From JBFMFR01 sp040752025 (GTDB taxonomy: Bacteria > Chloroflexota > Anaerolineae > Anaerolineales > UBA4823): a stretch of 44,105 nucleotides of DNA. The notes under the pieces were generated by a model. It did not search any database, was not told the DNA's origin, and worked only from the letters and a program-made list of their open reading frames with translations. Below, in pieces: positions 8,131 through 16,398 of the stretch; position 1 is the first letter of the stretch, and every line of letters begins with the position of its first letter. Where the stretch lies: NCBI GenBank assembly GCA_040752025.1, contig JBFMFR010000057.1, positions 1 to 44,105 on the forward strand, in the 5' to 3' direction. A program made the position numbers and the translations under genes.

Positions 8131-9087
8131 ATGTTGTACTCACCTGCACCCATGCACATTCCGGATGGTTTTCTGTCCGTAACCGTATCACTGGTTTTGT
8201 GGGCGATCAGCGCCATCGTAATCGGCGTTGCCCTGGTGCGCGTCAACAAGGACCTGGGCGAGCGCCAGGTGCCCATGATGGGCGTGCTGGCGGCGGCCAT
8301 CTTTGCCGGGCAGATGCTTAACTTCGCCGTGGCCGGCGGCACTTCCGGGCACCTGATGGGCGCCGCCCTTGCCACCATCCTGCTCGGGCCGTGGGCCGCC
8401 ATCCTGGTGATGACCACCGTGGTCGGCGTCCAGGCCCTGATCTTCCAGGATGGCGGCCTGTTGGCCCTGGGCGCTAACGTGTTCAACATGGGGGTAATCG
8501 GCGTAGCCGTGGCCTACATGGTGTACCAGACCGTGCGCAAGCTGAGCGGCGGGCGCAAATGGGGCCTGTTCGCCGGCGGTTTCCTGGCTGCCTGGTTGTC
8601 CATCGAAATTGCCGCCCTGGCCGCAGGGCTGCAACTGGCCTTTTCCGGCACCTCGCCGGCCAACATTGCCATCCCGGCCATGGCCGGCATCCACGCCCTC
8701 ATCGGCATCGGCGAGGGCCTGATCACCGTGGGCGCGCTGGCTTTCATCTATGCTACGCGCCGCGATCTGCTGGAGATGGATGCCAAAAGCCCGGTTGGCG
8801 GGGCCATTGTGTGGCTGGGCGGGCTGGCAATTGCCATCGCCCTGGCGATCGCCTCGCCCCTGGCCTCCGCCCATCCGGATGGGCTGGAATGGGTTGCCGG
8901 GCAAAGGGGCTTCCTGGAAGCAGCTCGCGGACCTTTGTATGAAATCGTCCCCGATTACGTTTTCCCCGGCATATCGAACGAGGCCCTGGCTACCATCATC
9001 GCCGGCATCCTGGGCGTGTTGGTGGTCTTCAGCATCAGCCTGGCGGTGGCTTACACACGGCGTAGCCGCCAGCCTGCCAACCGCTGA
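8131..9087 (+). CDS. cbiM: ECF transporter S-component CbiM/NikM with C-terminal PDGLE domain
   Basis: Substrate-binding membrane subunit of a Ni2+/Co2+ energy-coupling-factor transporter. The hallmark MHIPDGFLS is residues 8-16; further signs are the Gly/Ala-rich helices and the 'GGTSGHLMGA' segment carrying the metal-binding histidine. After ~235 residues a CbiN/NikN-like part follows with 'AHPDGLEW' and a last membrane helix, so M and N are fused. AAGGAGG at 8119-8125 points to the ATG at 8131, which puts seven extra residues before the Met-His pair that binds metal in NikM. The stop is two bases before cbiQ. Order and spacing indicate an operon with the regulator upstream and cbiQ-cbiO downstream. 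Confidence 0.9.
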   Translation: MLYSPAPMHIPDGFLSVTVSLVLWAISAIVIGVALVRVNKDLGERQVPMMGVLAAAIFAGQMLNFAVAGGTSGHLMGAALATILLGPWAAILVMTTVVGVQALIFQDGGLLALGANVFNMGVIGVAVAYMVYQTVRKLSGGRKWGLFAGGFLAAWLSIEIAALAAGLQLAFSGTSPANIAIPAMAGIHALIGIGEGLITVGALAFIYATRRDLLEMDAKSPVGGAIVWLGGLAIAIALAIASPLASAHPDGLEWVAGQRGFLEAARGPLYEIVPDYVFPGISNEALATIIAGILGVLVVFSISLAVAYTRRSRQPANR

Positions 9088-9089
9088 AC

Positions 9090-9893
9090 ATGCACGTTCA
9101 TTTCCTGGATCCCTACCGGCCCGGCGGCAGCCTGCTGCACCGCATCGACGCGCGCCTCAAGTTCGTCCTGGCGCTGGCCTTCATCCTGACCACCGCCCTG
9201 ACTCCTGCCGGGGCCTGGCCGGTGTATATCCTGCTCCTGGCCCTGATCCTGTCGATCGAAGTGTTGTCTGAACTGGGCGTTGGCTACATCCTCAAGCGTT
9301 CGAGCCTGGCCCTGCCATTCGTCCTGGCGGCCTTGCCAGTGGTTTTCACGCTCAAAGGCCCGGCCTGGTTCAGCTTCGACCTGGGCTCCTGGACGCTGAC
9401 CGCCACTTACACCGGCCTCGAGCGCTTCATTTCCATTGCCCTCAAATCGTGGATCTCGGTGCAAGCCGCCATCCTGCTGGCCACCACCACCACCTTTCCC
9501 GATCTGCTGGTCGCCATGCGCGCTGTGGGCATCCCCCGCCTGCTGGTGGCTATCTTCGGCCTGATGTGGCGCTACCTGTTTGTGCTGGTGGACGAGGCCC
9601 TGCGCCTGATGCGCGCCCGGGCGGCACGCAGCGGCCACTCCGACCAGGCCGGGCTCAAACCGGGCGGCAGCCTGGCCTGGCGGGGGCGCGTGGCCGGCGG
9701 CATGGCCGGCAACCTGTTCTTACGCGCCTTCGAGCGCAGCGACCGCATTTACATGGCCATGCTGGCGCGCGGCTACGATGGCGAGGTGCGCGCCGCCCCC
9801 CTGCCCCCCCTGGGCGCGGGCAACAGGCTGGCGCTGGGCCTCAGCCTGTTGGTGCTGCTGGCGCTGCTGGCCCTGGCCTTGCTTTTCTGGTAA
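9090..9893 (+). CDS. cbiQ: ECF transporter T-component CbiQ
   Basis: Membrane coupling subunit of the nickel/cobalt ECF transporter, 267 residues with about five or six hydrophobic segments. The N-terminal 'LHRIDARLKFVLAL' is typical of CbiQ. The two cytoplasmic coupling motifs with Ala-Arg-Gly/Ser character occur as 'RARAARSG' near residue 175 and 'MAMLARGYDG' near 225; these contact the ATPase. It starts two bases after cbiM, so translational coupling is likely. It holds the metal-binding CbiM and transmits movement from CbiO. Confidence 0.9.
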   Translation: MHVHFLDPYRPGGSLLHRIDARLKFVLALAFILTTALTPAGAWPVYILLLALILSIEVLSELGVGYILKRSSLALPFVLAALPVVFTLKGPAWFSFDLGSWTLTATYTGLERFISIALKSWISVQAAILLATTTTFPDLLVAMRAVGIPRLLVAIFGLMWRYLFVLVDEALRLMRARAARSGHSDQAGLKPGGSLAWRGRVAGGMAGNLFLRAFERSDRIYMAMLARGYDGEVRAAPLPPLGAGNRLALGLSLLVLLALLALALLFW

Positions 9894-9902
9894 ACACACA
9901 CT

Positions 9903-9937
9903 AGGAGGGGCGCAACGCTTGCGCCCTATCAGATATG
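9903..9937 (+). promoter_or_regulatory. Shine-Dalgarno and start codon of cbiO separated by a hairpin
   Basis: AGGAG (9903-9907) lies 27 bases from the ATG at 9935, too far for normal initiation. The bases between form a perfect hairpin, GGGCGCAA (9908-9915), loop CGC, TTGCGCCC (9919-9926). Folding it out leaves eight bases between the Shine-Dalgarno and the start, an ideal distance. No other Shine-Dalgarno is present. This hairpin may therefore be required for cbiO translation. Confidence 0.55.
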
Positions 9938-10648
9938 CATCATTCGATCGAAGTTCACGACCTCAAATTTTCATATCCGGATGGCCACGCCGCCCTGCGA
10001 GGCGTCTCCCTGCACATCCAGCCCTGCGAAAAAGTCGCCCTGGTCGGGCCCAACGGGGCCGGGAAATCTACCCTGATCCTGCACCTCAACGGCATCCTGT
10101 CCAGCCCACACGGCGAAATCAGCGTGGCCGGCCTGCCGGTGATCAAAGAGAACCTGGGCAAAGTGCGCGCCCGCGTGGGATTGGTGTTCCAAACCCCGGA
10201 CGACCAGCTTTTCTCGCCCACGGTCTACGACGATGTCGCTTTCGGCCCGCTGTACCAGGGACTGCCTCCGGACGAAGTGCGCCAGCTCGTCCAGGAGGCG
10301 CTGGCCACGGTCGGCATGAGCAGCTACATCGACCGCGTTTCACACCACCTCAGCGTAGGCGAAAAGAAGCGCATCGCCATCGCCACCGTGCTGTCGATGA
10401 AGCCTGAAGTTCTGGTGTTGGACGAGCCCACCGCCGGCCTGGACCCGCGCGCCCGGCGCTCGTTGATCCACCTGCTGGACGAGCTGCCCATCACCATGCT
10501 GGTCTCCACCCACGACATGCTCATGGTGCGCGAACTCTTCCCGCGCATGGTGATCATGGATGAAGGCCTGGTGGTCGCCGATGGGCCTACGCAAGAATTG
10601 ATGGAAGACGCCAACCTGCTATCTGCCCACGGCCTGGAAAAACCCTGA
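9935..10648 (+). CDS. cbiO: ECF transporter ATPase CbiO
   Basis: ABC-type ATPase driving nickel/cobalt import, 237 residues. Walker A GPNGAGKST is at 38-46. The Q-loop segment reads 'VFQTPDDQLFSPTVYDDVAFG', as in CbiO/EcfA proteins. The signature 'HLSVGEKKRIAIA' and Walker B 'VLVLDEPTAGLD' follow, then the switch histidine in 'STHD'. It closes the cbiM-cbiQ-cbiO unit. A single ATPase gene suggests a dedicated transporter with a homodimeric motor. Translation may depend on the hairpin before its start. Confidence 0.92.
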   Translation: MHHSIEVHDLKFSYPDGHAALRGVSLHIQPCEKVALVGPNGAGKSTLILHLNGILSSPHGEISVAGLPVIKENLGKVRARVGLVFQTPDDQLFSPTVYDDVAFGPLYQGLPPDEVRQLVQEALATVGMSSYIDRVSHHLSVGEKKRIAIATVLSMKPEVLVLDEPTAGLDPRARRSLIHLLDELPITMLVSTHDMLMVRELFPRMVIMDEGLVVADGPTQELMEDANLLSAHGLEKP

Positions 10649-10684
10649 ACCAACCAGTGGGCATCGCATAGATTTGCATCGTAG

Positions 10685-10718
10685 GGGCCTACGGCGTAGG
10701 CCCGCTTACGGCGTAAGC
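10685..10718. terminator. two tandem hairpins between convergent cbiO and TPR gene
   Basis: GGGCCTAC-GGC-GTAGGCCC (10685-10703) is followed immediately by GCTTAC-GGC-GTAAGC (10704-10718), two hairpins with the same loop. The second overlaps the stop of the minus-strand TPR gene (10706-10708). No T-tract follows, so termination is only inferred from the position between converging genes. Confidence 0.4.
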
Positions 10719-12181
10719 CCGCCGCCGATGTACGCCTTCAGCCAATCCTGGGCCTGCTCCGCCAGCGGGCTGCCGGGGGCCAGTTCGTAAACTTTCTGGA
10801 AGGCCTGCACGGCGGCGCTTTGCTCGTCGCGCAGCAGGTGCAGCCGGCCCAGGTGCAGGTAGGCTGGCGCGTAGTTGGGATCAGCCAGCAGGGCATGTTC
10901 CAGGAAGCGCCGGGCGCTGTCCAGGTCATCTAATTTCAAGAACACCTGGGCCAGCAAGTCCAGGCTTTCTGCATCGCGCGGCGCCAGGATCACCACCTGG
11001 CGCGCCACCGGCAGCGCCACCTCTTCAACCAGGTAGCCATTACTGAGCGAGAAACTGGCCAGGCGGCGCAGATAGACCACCTCGCCGGGGGCCATCTCGA
11101 CGGCCGCCAGGTAAGCTTCGTAGGCCGCGTCCAGTTCCGAAGCCGAGGTCAGCACATCGCCCAAGGCCACCTGCAGGATCGGTTGTTGGGGATAGAGTTC
11201 GATCGCCTGGCGCAGGATTTGTTCTGCCCGGGTGGTTTCTCCCTGGCGCGACCAGTACAGCGCCAGGAACATGTGCGCGGCCAGCGATTTCTGATCCAGG
11301 GCCAGGGCTTTCTCCAACTCAGCCAGGCCCGCGCCCGCGCCAGTTGCACCGGAGGGTGTAACCGGTAGATGCTGGCGGGCCTCCCCCAGGTAAGCCCAGG
11401 CTTCGGCGTAATCCGGATAAGCCAAAATCGCCTGGTGAAAAGCCTCAGCCGCCAGCCCCCATTCACCCAGGTTCGCCAGAGAGCGCCCGGCGACCAGCAG
11501 TTGGTAGGCCGGGTCGTCCACCAGCGAGGCTGCCAGCAAATCGCCTTCCAACCGGGAGGCAACCGGCGCCAGGCCAGAGTCCAGCTCGGCAGCCTGGCGC
11601 AGCGGGTCCAGGGCGGAAAGAGGCTGCGGGGTGATCGCCAGCAGCATCCCCAACTGGAACTGCCACTGCGCCGCGCCTGGCTGGAGATTCACCAGGGCCT
11701 GGGCATCCCGCAGCGCCGCCGGGTAATCGCCCAGGGCGCGATGGGCCTGGAGCAGGCGCGAGGTGACCTCGACATCCGTTGGCGCCTCACCCAGAGAAAG
11801 AACGATCTCCCAGGCCTGGACCGCTGCCTCCGTATCACCCTGTTGCTGCCGGGCGTCGCCCAAATCGAGCCAGCCCTGGCGGGTCAGCCCGCCATCCAGG
11901 CGCTCGCCGGCCTGCTCCAGGTAAAGGATCGCCTGGTCGGGCTGCCCGGCCTGCACGGCGTAATGTCCGGCCTGTTCCCACAGATCGCCCCGCCAGGGCT
12001 GGCGGCGGGCGGCATTGGCCAGGTGTTGGGCGGCTTCGGCCGGGGCGCCAGACCGCAGGGCAGTTTCGGCAGCCTGCAGTTCCTGGTTGGCCTGGTAGAA
12101 CGGCGGCGCCAGGGCCAGCAAGGCCAGCAGCGCAACCAGGGCCAGCAGCATCCACAGGCGGTTTGTGCGTGGGAGTTGCAT
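10706..12181 (-). CDS. membrane-anchored TPR-repeat protein
   Basis: A 491-residue protein with one N-terminal membrane helix (residues ~8-28, Leu/Ala-rich) followed by about a dozen helix-turn-helix TPR units across the rest. Recurrent 'W..LG......G....A...Y..A....P' patterns are visible, for example 'AYLHLGRLHLLRDEQSAAVQAF' split over residues ~455-475. The start is the ATG at 12181; the frame stays open further upstream but through the divergent promoter region. TATAAT lies seven bases before this ATG, so the mRNA is probably leaderless. TPRs mediate protein contacts; no partner is indicated by the neighbours. Confidence 0.8.
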   Translation of the reverse strand: MQLPRTNRLWMLLALVALLALLALAPPFYQANQELQAAETALRSGAPAEAAQHLANAARRQPWRGDLWEQAGHYAVQAGQPDQAILYLEQAGERLDGGLTRQGWLDLGDARQQQGDTEAAVQAWEIVLSLGEAPTDVEVTSRLLQAHRALGDYPAALRDAQALVNLQPGAAQWQFQLGMLLAITPQPLSALDPLRQAAELDSGLAPVASRLEGDLLAASLVDDPAYQLLVAGRSLANLGEWGLAAEAFHQAILAYPDYAEAWAYLGEARQHLPVTPSGATGAGAGLAELEKALALDQKSLAAHMFLALYWSRQGETTRAEQILRQAIELYPQQPILQVALGDVLTSASELDAAYEAYLAAVEMAPGEVVYLRRLASFSLSNGYLVEEVALPVARQVVILAPRDAESLDLLAQVFLKLDDLDSARRFLEHALLADPNYAPAYLHLGRLHLLRDEQSAAVQAFQKVYELAPGSPLAEQAQDWLKAYIGGGLTP

Positions 12182-12188
12182 AGGCACG

Positions 12189-12194
12189 ATTATA
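12189..12194 (-). promoter_or_regulatory. -10 element (TATAAT) of the TPR gene, leaderless
   Basis: A perfect TATAAT on the minus strand, separated from the ATG at 12181 by seven bases. Transcription would begin at or within a base or two of the start codon, and no Shine-Dalgarno is seen. The -35 region is weak. Confidence 0.5.
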
Positions 12195-12314
12195 TCAAGG
12201 AGCGGGGGCGGCCGCCTGTGCGATCCCCGCCGCGTGGGTAAAAAGCGAACCAACAGCCAGGCTGTTATAATTGCGGCATCCAAATTATCGCCACACAACA
12301 GAAGGAAATCAGCT

Positions 12315-13529
12315 ATGGACTTTGCACTATCAGACGAGCACCGCATGGTACAAAAGATGGTCCGCGAATTCGCTCAGAAGGAGATCGCCCCGATCATCAA
12401 AGACAGCGACCGGGCGCAAGAGATGGCCGCTTTCGTGCTGCCACGCATGGGTGAACTGGGCATCCTGGGGATTTGCCTGCCGGAGCGCTATGGCGGGCAG
12501 GGCATGGATTACATCGCCCTGGGCCTGGCCTGCGAAGAATTGGAAGCTGTGGATACCACCTTGCGGGTGGTTATGTCGGTTCACATGGGCCTCAACAGCC
12601 TGGGCTTGCTGCAATGGGGCAGCGAAGAGCAGAAGCAGCGTTTCCTGACGCCCCAGGCGCGCGGCGAAAAGATCGCCTGTTTCGGCCTGACCGAGCCAGG
12701 GGCTGGCTCAGACGTAGCCGCCATCCAGAGCACCGCCCGGCGCGAGGGCGACGAATACGTGCTCAATGGCGAGAAGATGTGGATCTCGCTGGCGACCAAG
12801 GCGCACCACTGCCTGTGGATTGCCAGAGAGTGGCCCGAGCCGCTCTCTTCCGATCCGCACGATAACCTTTCGGCCTTCCTGCTCGAGCTGGACCGCCCAG
12901 GCGTCAGCCGCGGCGACATTCACGGCAAGCTGGGCGTGCGCGCCGGCTCGACGGGCTGGATCGCCTGCCAGGATGTGCGCCTGCCAGCCGCCAACCGCAT
13001 CGGCGAGCCGGGCGAGGGCTTCAAAATTGCCATGTCGTGCCTGGACAACGGGCGCTACACCGTCGCCGCCGGGGCGACCGGGCTGATCCGCGCCTGCCTG
13101 GAGGCCAGCGTGAAATACGCCAACGAGCGCCAGGCCTTCGGGCGCGAGATCGGCAAGTTCCAGTTGACGCAGCAAAAAATTGCAACTATGGTACAATCTT
13201 ATGACGCAGCGCGTCTACTCTATCTGCGAGCCGGGTGGATGAAGAATCAAGGCATTCGCAACACCCGTGAGACCTCGTTAGCGAAATGGTTCGCCACAGA
13301 CAAGTCATTTGAAGCCGCCGCGGAGGCTATCCAGGTGCACGGAGCTTACGGCTACAGCGACGAATACGATGTGGAGCGCTACCTGCGCAATGCCAAAGGG
13401 GCGGTAATTTACGAGGGGACCAGTGAAATTCACCAGTTAATGCAGGCGGGCTATGCCCTGGGCTATCGCCAGGATGCTCCCCTGCGCAAAGAACTGCCCG
13501 CCTACAATGCCGAGGAGTGGCAGTTGTAA
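12315..13529 (+). CDS. acyl-CoA dehydrogenase
   Basis: FAD enzyme of 404 residues that oxidises an acyl-CoA to the 2-enoyl-CoA and passes electrons to ETF. The ATG at 12315 has AGAAGGA before it and gives the standard N-terminus 'MDFALSDEHRMVQKMVREFA'. Family signatures are 'GLTEPGAGSDVAAIQ' near residue 125, 'RQAFGREIGKFQLTQQKIA' near 275 and 'VIYEGTSEIHQLM' near 370, whose Glu in YEGT is the usual catalytic base of short/medium-chain enzymes. etfB and etfA, its electron acceptors, follow at once. A fatty-acid or branched-chain amino-acid substrate is likely; the exact chain length cannot be read. TATAAT is at 12266-12271. Confidence 0.92.
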   Translation: MDFALSDEHRMVQKMVREFAQKEIAPIIKDSDRAQEMAAFVLPRMGELGILGICLPERYGGQGMDYIALGLACEELEAVDTTLRVVMSVHMGLNSLGLLQWGSEEQKQRFLTPQARGEKIACFGLTEPGAGSDVAAIQSTARREGDEYVLNGEKMWISLATKAHHCLWIAREWPEPLSSDPHDNLSAFLLELDRPGVSRGDIHGKLGVRAGSTGWIACQDVRLPAANRIGEPGEGFKIAMSCLDNGRYTVAAGATGLIRACLEASVKYANERQAFGREIGKFQLTQQKIATMVQSYDAARLLYLRAGWMKNQGIRNTRETSLAKWFATDKSFEAAAEAIQVHGAYGYSDEYDVERYLRNAKGAVIYEGTSEIHQLMQAGYALGYRQDAPLRKELPAYNAEEWQL

Positions 13530-13565
13530 TCGCTCTCAATCCCAGCCATAACAAAGGAGGTCGAC

Positions 13566-14339
13566 TTGAATATCGTAGTTTGCATCAAACAGGTACCCGA
13601 CTCTGCCGCCAAAGTGGCGGTGGAAGGCGGGAAAGTAACCTGGGGAGAATCACCCTTGGTGATGAACCCCTGGGACGAATACGCCGTAGAGGCGGCTCTG
13701 CTGCAAAAAGAAGCCGCCGGCGGCGAAGTGACTGCGATCAGCCTGGGCGGCGAAAGCGCTAAGGATGCCCTGAAGACCGCACTGGCGATGGGCTGCGGGC
13801 AGGCCATCCTGATCTCGGACCCCGCCCTGGAAGGCGCCGACAGCCAGGCAGTCGCCAAAACGCTGGCCGCCGCCATCCAGAAGGTTGGCGGCGTCGACCT
13901 GGCCTTCTTCGGCCGGCAGGCCATCGATGGCGATATGGGCGTTACCGCCGCACAGACCGCCCGCGTCTTGGGCTGGCCGATGCTCAGCCTGGTCTCGGTA
14001 ATCCAATCGGTGAGTCCACAGGCCATCACAGCGGAGCGCTCCATCGAAGAAGGGCGGCAGATCGTAGAAAGCAAGCTGCCCGCGGTTTTGAGCGTTTCGA
14101 AAGATATCGGCGAACCGCGCTACCCCTCCTTCATGGGCATCCGCAAAGCCGCCCGGGCGACCATCCCAGAATGGACGCTGGGCGACCTGGGCGCCAGCGC
14201 CCCGGCTTCTGTAGTGCGCTGGCCGGAGATCATGAACCCGCCGGTGCGCGAAGTGACGACTGAAATCATCGCTGGCGACAGCCCGGCTGAAATCGCCGAA
14301 AAGCTGGTCGACAAAATTCTGGCGGAGAAGGTGCTGTGA
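13566..14339 (+). CDS. etfB: electron transfer flavoprotein beta subunit
   Basis: AMP-binding subunit of ETF, 257 residues. It starts with TTG at 13566, chosen because AAAGGAGG sits five bases upstream and translation gives the canonical 'MNIVVCIKQVPD'. The ETF-beta region 'VMNPWDEYAVEAAL' (residues ~35-48) and 'LAFFGRQAIDGD' (~115-126) are typical. The stop overlaps the etfA start by one base (TGATG). The subunit accepts electrons from the adjacent acyl-CoA dehydrogenase together with EtfA. Confidence 0.93.
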   Translation: MNIVVCIKQVPDSAAKVAVEGGKVTWGESPLVMNPWDEYAVEAALLQKEAAGGEVTAISLGGESAKDALKTALAMGCGQAILISDPALEGADSQAVAKTLAAAIQKVGGVDLAFFGRQAIDGDMGVTAAQTARVLGWPMLSLVSVIQSVSPQAITAERSIEEGRQIVESKLPAVLSVSKDIGEPRYPSFMGIRKAARATIPEWTLGDLGASAPASVVRWPEIMNPPVREVTTEIIAGDSPAEIAEKLVDKILAEKVL

Positions 14340-15370
14340 TGAGCGCGAAGATCCTGATTTACGTAGATCAATTCAAAGGCAACGTTCTGCCGGCTTCCTG
14401 GGAGGCTTTCGGCGCCACGCAGGCCATTGGCGGCAGCGCCATCGCGCTGGTATTAGGAGAGGGCAGCCAGGCAATCGCTGCCCAGGCTTTCCAATACGGC
14501 GCCAGCCAGGCTTTCTATTGTGATGACGCCAGCCTGGTGGATTATCGTCCGGAGCCCTACACCGCCGTTGTCGCCAAAGTGGCCAAAGAACAGGATGTGG
14601 ACATCATCCTGTTCCCCACCACCACGCGCGGCCGGGAGGTAGCGGCTATGGCTTCTATTGACCTGGGCAGCGGCGTGATGCCGGATATCTCCGGTCTGGA
14701 GATGCAAGGCGAGAGAGTATTGGTAACGCGCCCGGTTTACGCTGGCAAGCTGTTTTCGAAAGCCTACTGCGAAGCGCGCCCACAGATCATCACCACCCGC
14801 GGGCGCGCCTTCAAGAAGCCGGAAACCGACCCGGGCAAGACGGGCAGCCCTGTCTCTGTCGCGCCGGTGATGAGCGAAGGCGAAATCGCTTCCAAAGTGA
14901 CCGGCTATACCCAGGCGGAAGGCGGGGTGAGCCTGAGCGACGCCAACGTCATCGTTTCCGGCGGGCGCGGCGTTTCCAACAACCCGGCCCTGACGCCCCC
15001 GGCTGGCCTGGACGAAAAACAGGCCGAAATCTGGCGCGCCCAGCAAGGCTTTCAACTGGTGCGCGATCTGGCTGCGGTAGTGGGCGCCGCGGTGGGCGCC
15101 AGCCGCGCCGCGGTGGATGCCGGTTATATTCCTTACGTACACCAGGTCGGCCAGACCGGTAAAGTGGTCTCGCCCGACCTCTACATTGCCTGCGGCATCT
15201 CGGGCGCCATCCAGCACCTGGCTGGTATGCGCACCAGCAAGGTAATCGTGGCAATCAACAAAGATGCCGAAGCACCGATCTTCAAACTGGCCCGCTTCGG
15301 CGTTGTTGGCGATCTTTTCACATTCCTGCCGCCAATTACAGAAGCTTTCCGCAAGCGCCTGGGCAAGTAG
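14339..15370 (+). CDS. etfA: electron transfer flavoprotein alpha subunit
   Basis: FAD-binding subunit of ETF, 343 residues. The ATG at 14339 overlaps the etfB stop. The C-terminal FAD domain carries the signature 'YIACGISGAIQHLAGM' followed by 'IVAINKDAEAPIFKLARFG' (residues ~280-325). An 'SGGRGV' segment near residue 203 is the usual start of that domain. Electrons would pass on to a membrane ETF:quinone oxidoreductase or similar, not encoded here. A strong terminator follows. Confidence 0.93.
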   Translation: MSAKILIYVDQFKGNVLPASWEAFGATQAIGGSAIALVLGEGSQAIAAQAFQYGASQAFYCDDASLVDYRPEPYTAVVAKVAKEQDVDIILFPTTTRGREVAAMASIDLGSGVMPDISGLEMQGERVLVTRPVYAGKLFSKAYCEARPQIITTRGRAFKKPETDPGKTGSPVSVAPVMSEGEIASKVTGYTQAEGGVSLSDANVIVSGGRGVSNNPALTPPAGLDEKQAEIWRAQQGFQLVRDLAAVVGAAVGASRAAVDAGYIPYVHQVGQTGKVVSPDLYIACGISGAIQHLAGMRTSKVIVAINKDAEAPIFKLARFGVVGDLFTFLPPITEAFRKRLGK

Positions 15371-15400
15371 CACTCGCCCAGAGTTAATCCGGTTCAGCCA

Positions 15401-15437
15401 CGCGCCCGGCATACGCTATGCCGGGCGCGTTTGTTTT
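15401..15437 (+). terminator. rho-independent terminator of acd-etfB-etfA
   Basis: CGCGCCCGGCATA (15401-15413), loop CGC, TATGCCGGGCGCG (15417-15429), then TTTGTTTT. The 13-bp perfect stem with a T-tract lies 30 bases after the etfA stop. Confidence 0.9.
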
Positions 15438-15559
15438 AGATCCTCGGGGAGCATCCGCTGCGCCCGGCCCGCTTGGTGATATTTGTCTATACTTTGATGA
15501 CATTTGCCACTAGGTAAAGCTCCTTTTCCAGAGTAAATTTTTATCTAGGAAATTGTTTT

Positions 15560-16021
15560 ATGATTGGTAATGCTTTCGATGGTTTAGCGCTTTTCCAGGG
15601 CTTGCAGCCGGAGCAAATCGAGCTGCTCAAGCCGCTCTTCCACCTGTCTCAAGAAACGGCAGGGAATATCCTGTTTGAGCAAGGCGGGCCGGCTTGCAAT
15701 CTTTACCTGGTTCTCGAGGGTGAAATCGCCATCCGTTTCAAACCCGAAGATGGCCCAGAGATCGTGATCGTCCGGGTGCGTGCGGAGGGCGTTGTCGGTT
15801 GGTCGGCGGCATTGGGCAGCGCCACTTACACCTCTTCAGCGGTGTGCACCAGCGACTGCACGGTGTTGCGCATACGCGGCCAGGATTTGCGCGCCTTGTG
15901 TGAAAATCATCCACAGACGGGCACCCTGATCCTGGAGCGCCTGGCTGCGGTGGTTGCCGAGCGCCTGCGCAACACCCACCCGCACGTGGTCGCCCTGCTG
16001 GAACAGGGGATGCGCACCTAG
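15560..16021 (+). CDS. stand-alone cyclic-nucleotide-binding-like domain protein
   Basis: A 153-residue protein consisting almost entirely of a cNMP-binding beta-roll: 'LFQGLQPEQIELLKPLF', then 'ILFEQGGPACNLYLVLEGEIAI' and 'GVVGWSAALGSATYTSSAVC', where a phosphate-binding cassette would sit. The family's cassette (usually GE.....RxA) reads GW..ALGSATYTS here, so the key Glu and Arg are not obvious and ligand binding is doubtful. After the roll only a C-terminal helix follows; the DNA-binding helix-turn-helix of Crp/Fnr is absent. It may act as a sensor or partner subunit. No clear Shine-Dalgarno. TATAAT for the next gene is at 16047-16052. Confidence 0.75.
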   Translation: MIGNAFDGLALFQGLQPEQIELLKPLFHLSQETAGNILFEQGGPACNLYLVLEGEIAIRFKPEDGPEIVIVRVRAEGVVGWSAALGSATYTSSAVCTSDCTVLRIRGQDLRALCENHPQTGTLILERLAAVVAERLRNTHPHVVALLEQGMRT

Positions 16022-16095
16022 ACAGTGAATTTAGTCGTAACCGTTGTATAATATGCGTAGCCCAGGTATCCGCGCATTCACTCAGGAGGTCGAAC

Positions 16096-16356
16096 ATGGT
16101 TACTCCCACTCCTAATTTGAACAATGTTCCCGCAGAAGCGCGCCTGCGCGACCTGTTGGAAAGATTGAACGCCTATATCGAACAGTATCACGGCGGTTCG
16201 GTGGAAATGGTGTCCTTCGATGGGAAGCTGCTGAAAGTGCGCCTGGGCGGGGCTTGCCTGGGCTGCCCGCTTTCGCCCTCCACTTTGCAAGGTTGGGTGG
16301 CAGGCACAGTTCACCAGTTCTTCCCAGATGTCGAGGTCGTCGACGCTGATTCTTGA
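16096..16356 (+). CDS. NifU C-terminal-domain (Nfu-like) Fe-S carrier
   Basis: An 86-residue Nfu-type scaffold for iron-sulfur clusters. 'GGSVEMVSFDGKLLKVRLGGACLGCPLSPSTLQ' is the family core (quoted here only as the stretch from residue ~34 to 66); the CxxC (GACLGCP) binds a bridging [4Fe-4S] cluster between two subunits. AGGAGG precedes the ATG, and a TATAAT lies at 16047-16052. A terminator follows, so it is a single-gene transcript. It probably delivers clusters to Fe-S apoproteins. Confidence 0.85.
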   Translation: MVTPTPNLNNVPAEARLRDLLERLNAYIEQYHGGSVEMVSFDGKLLKVRLGGACLGCPLSPSTLQGWVAGTVHQFFPDVEVVDADS

Positions 16357-16398
16357 CAGCCTGCGCCCGAATCCACCCCCGCAGGCAGCTACGGGCCA

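Noticed and set aside
11369..12241. 290-residue plus-strand frame opposite the TPR gene
   Set aside because: Antisense composition only; the minus strand shows regular TPR periodicity.
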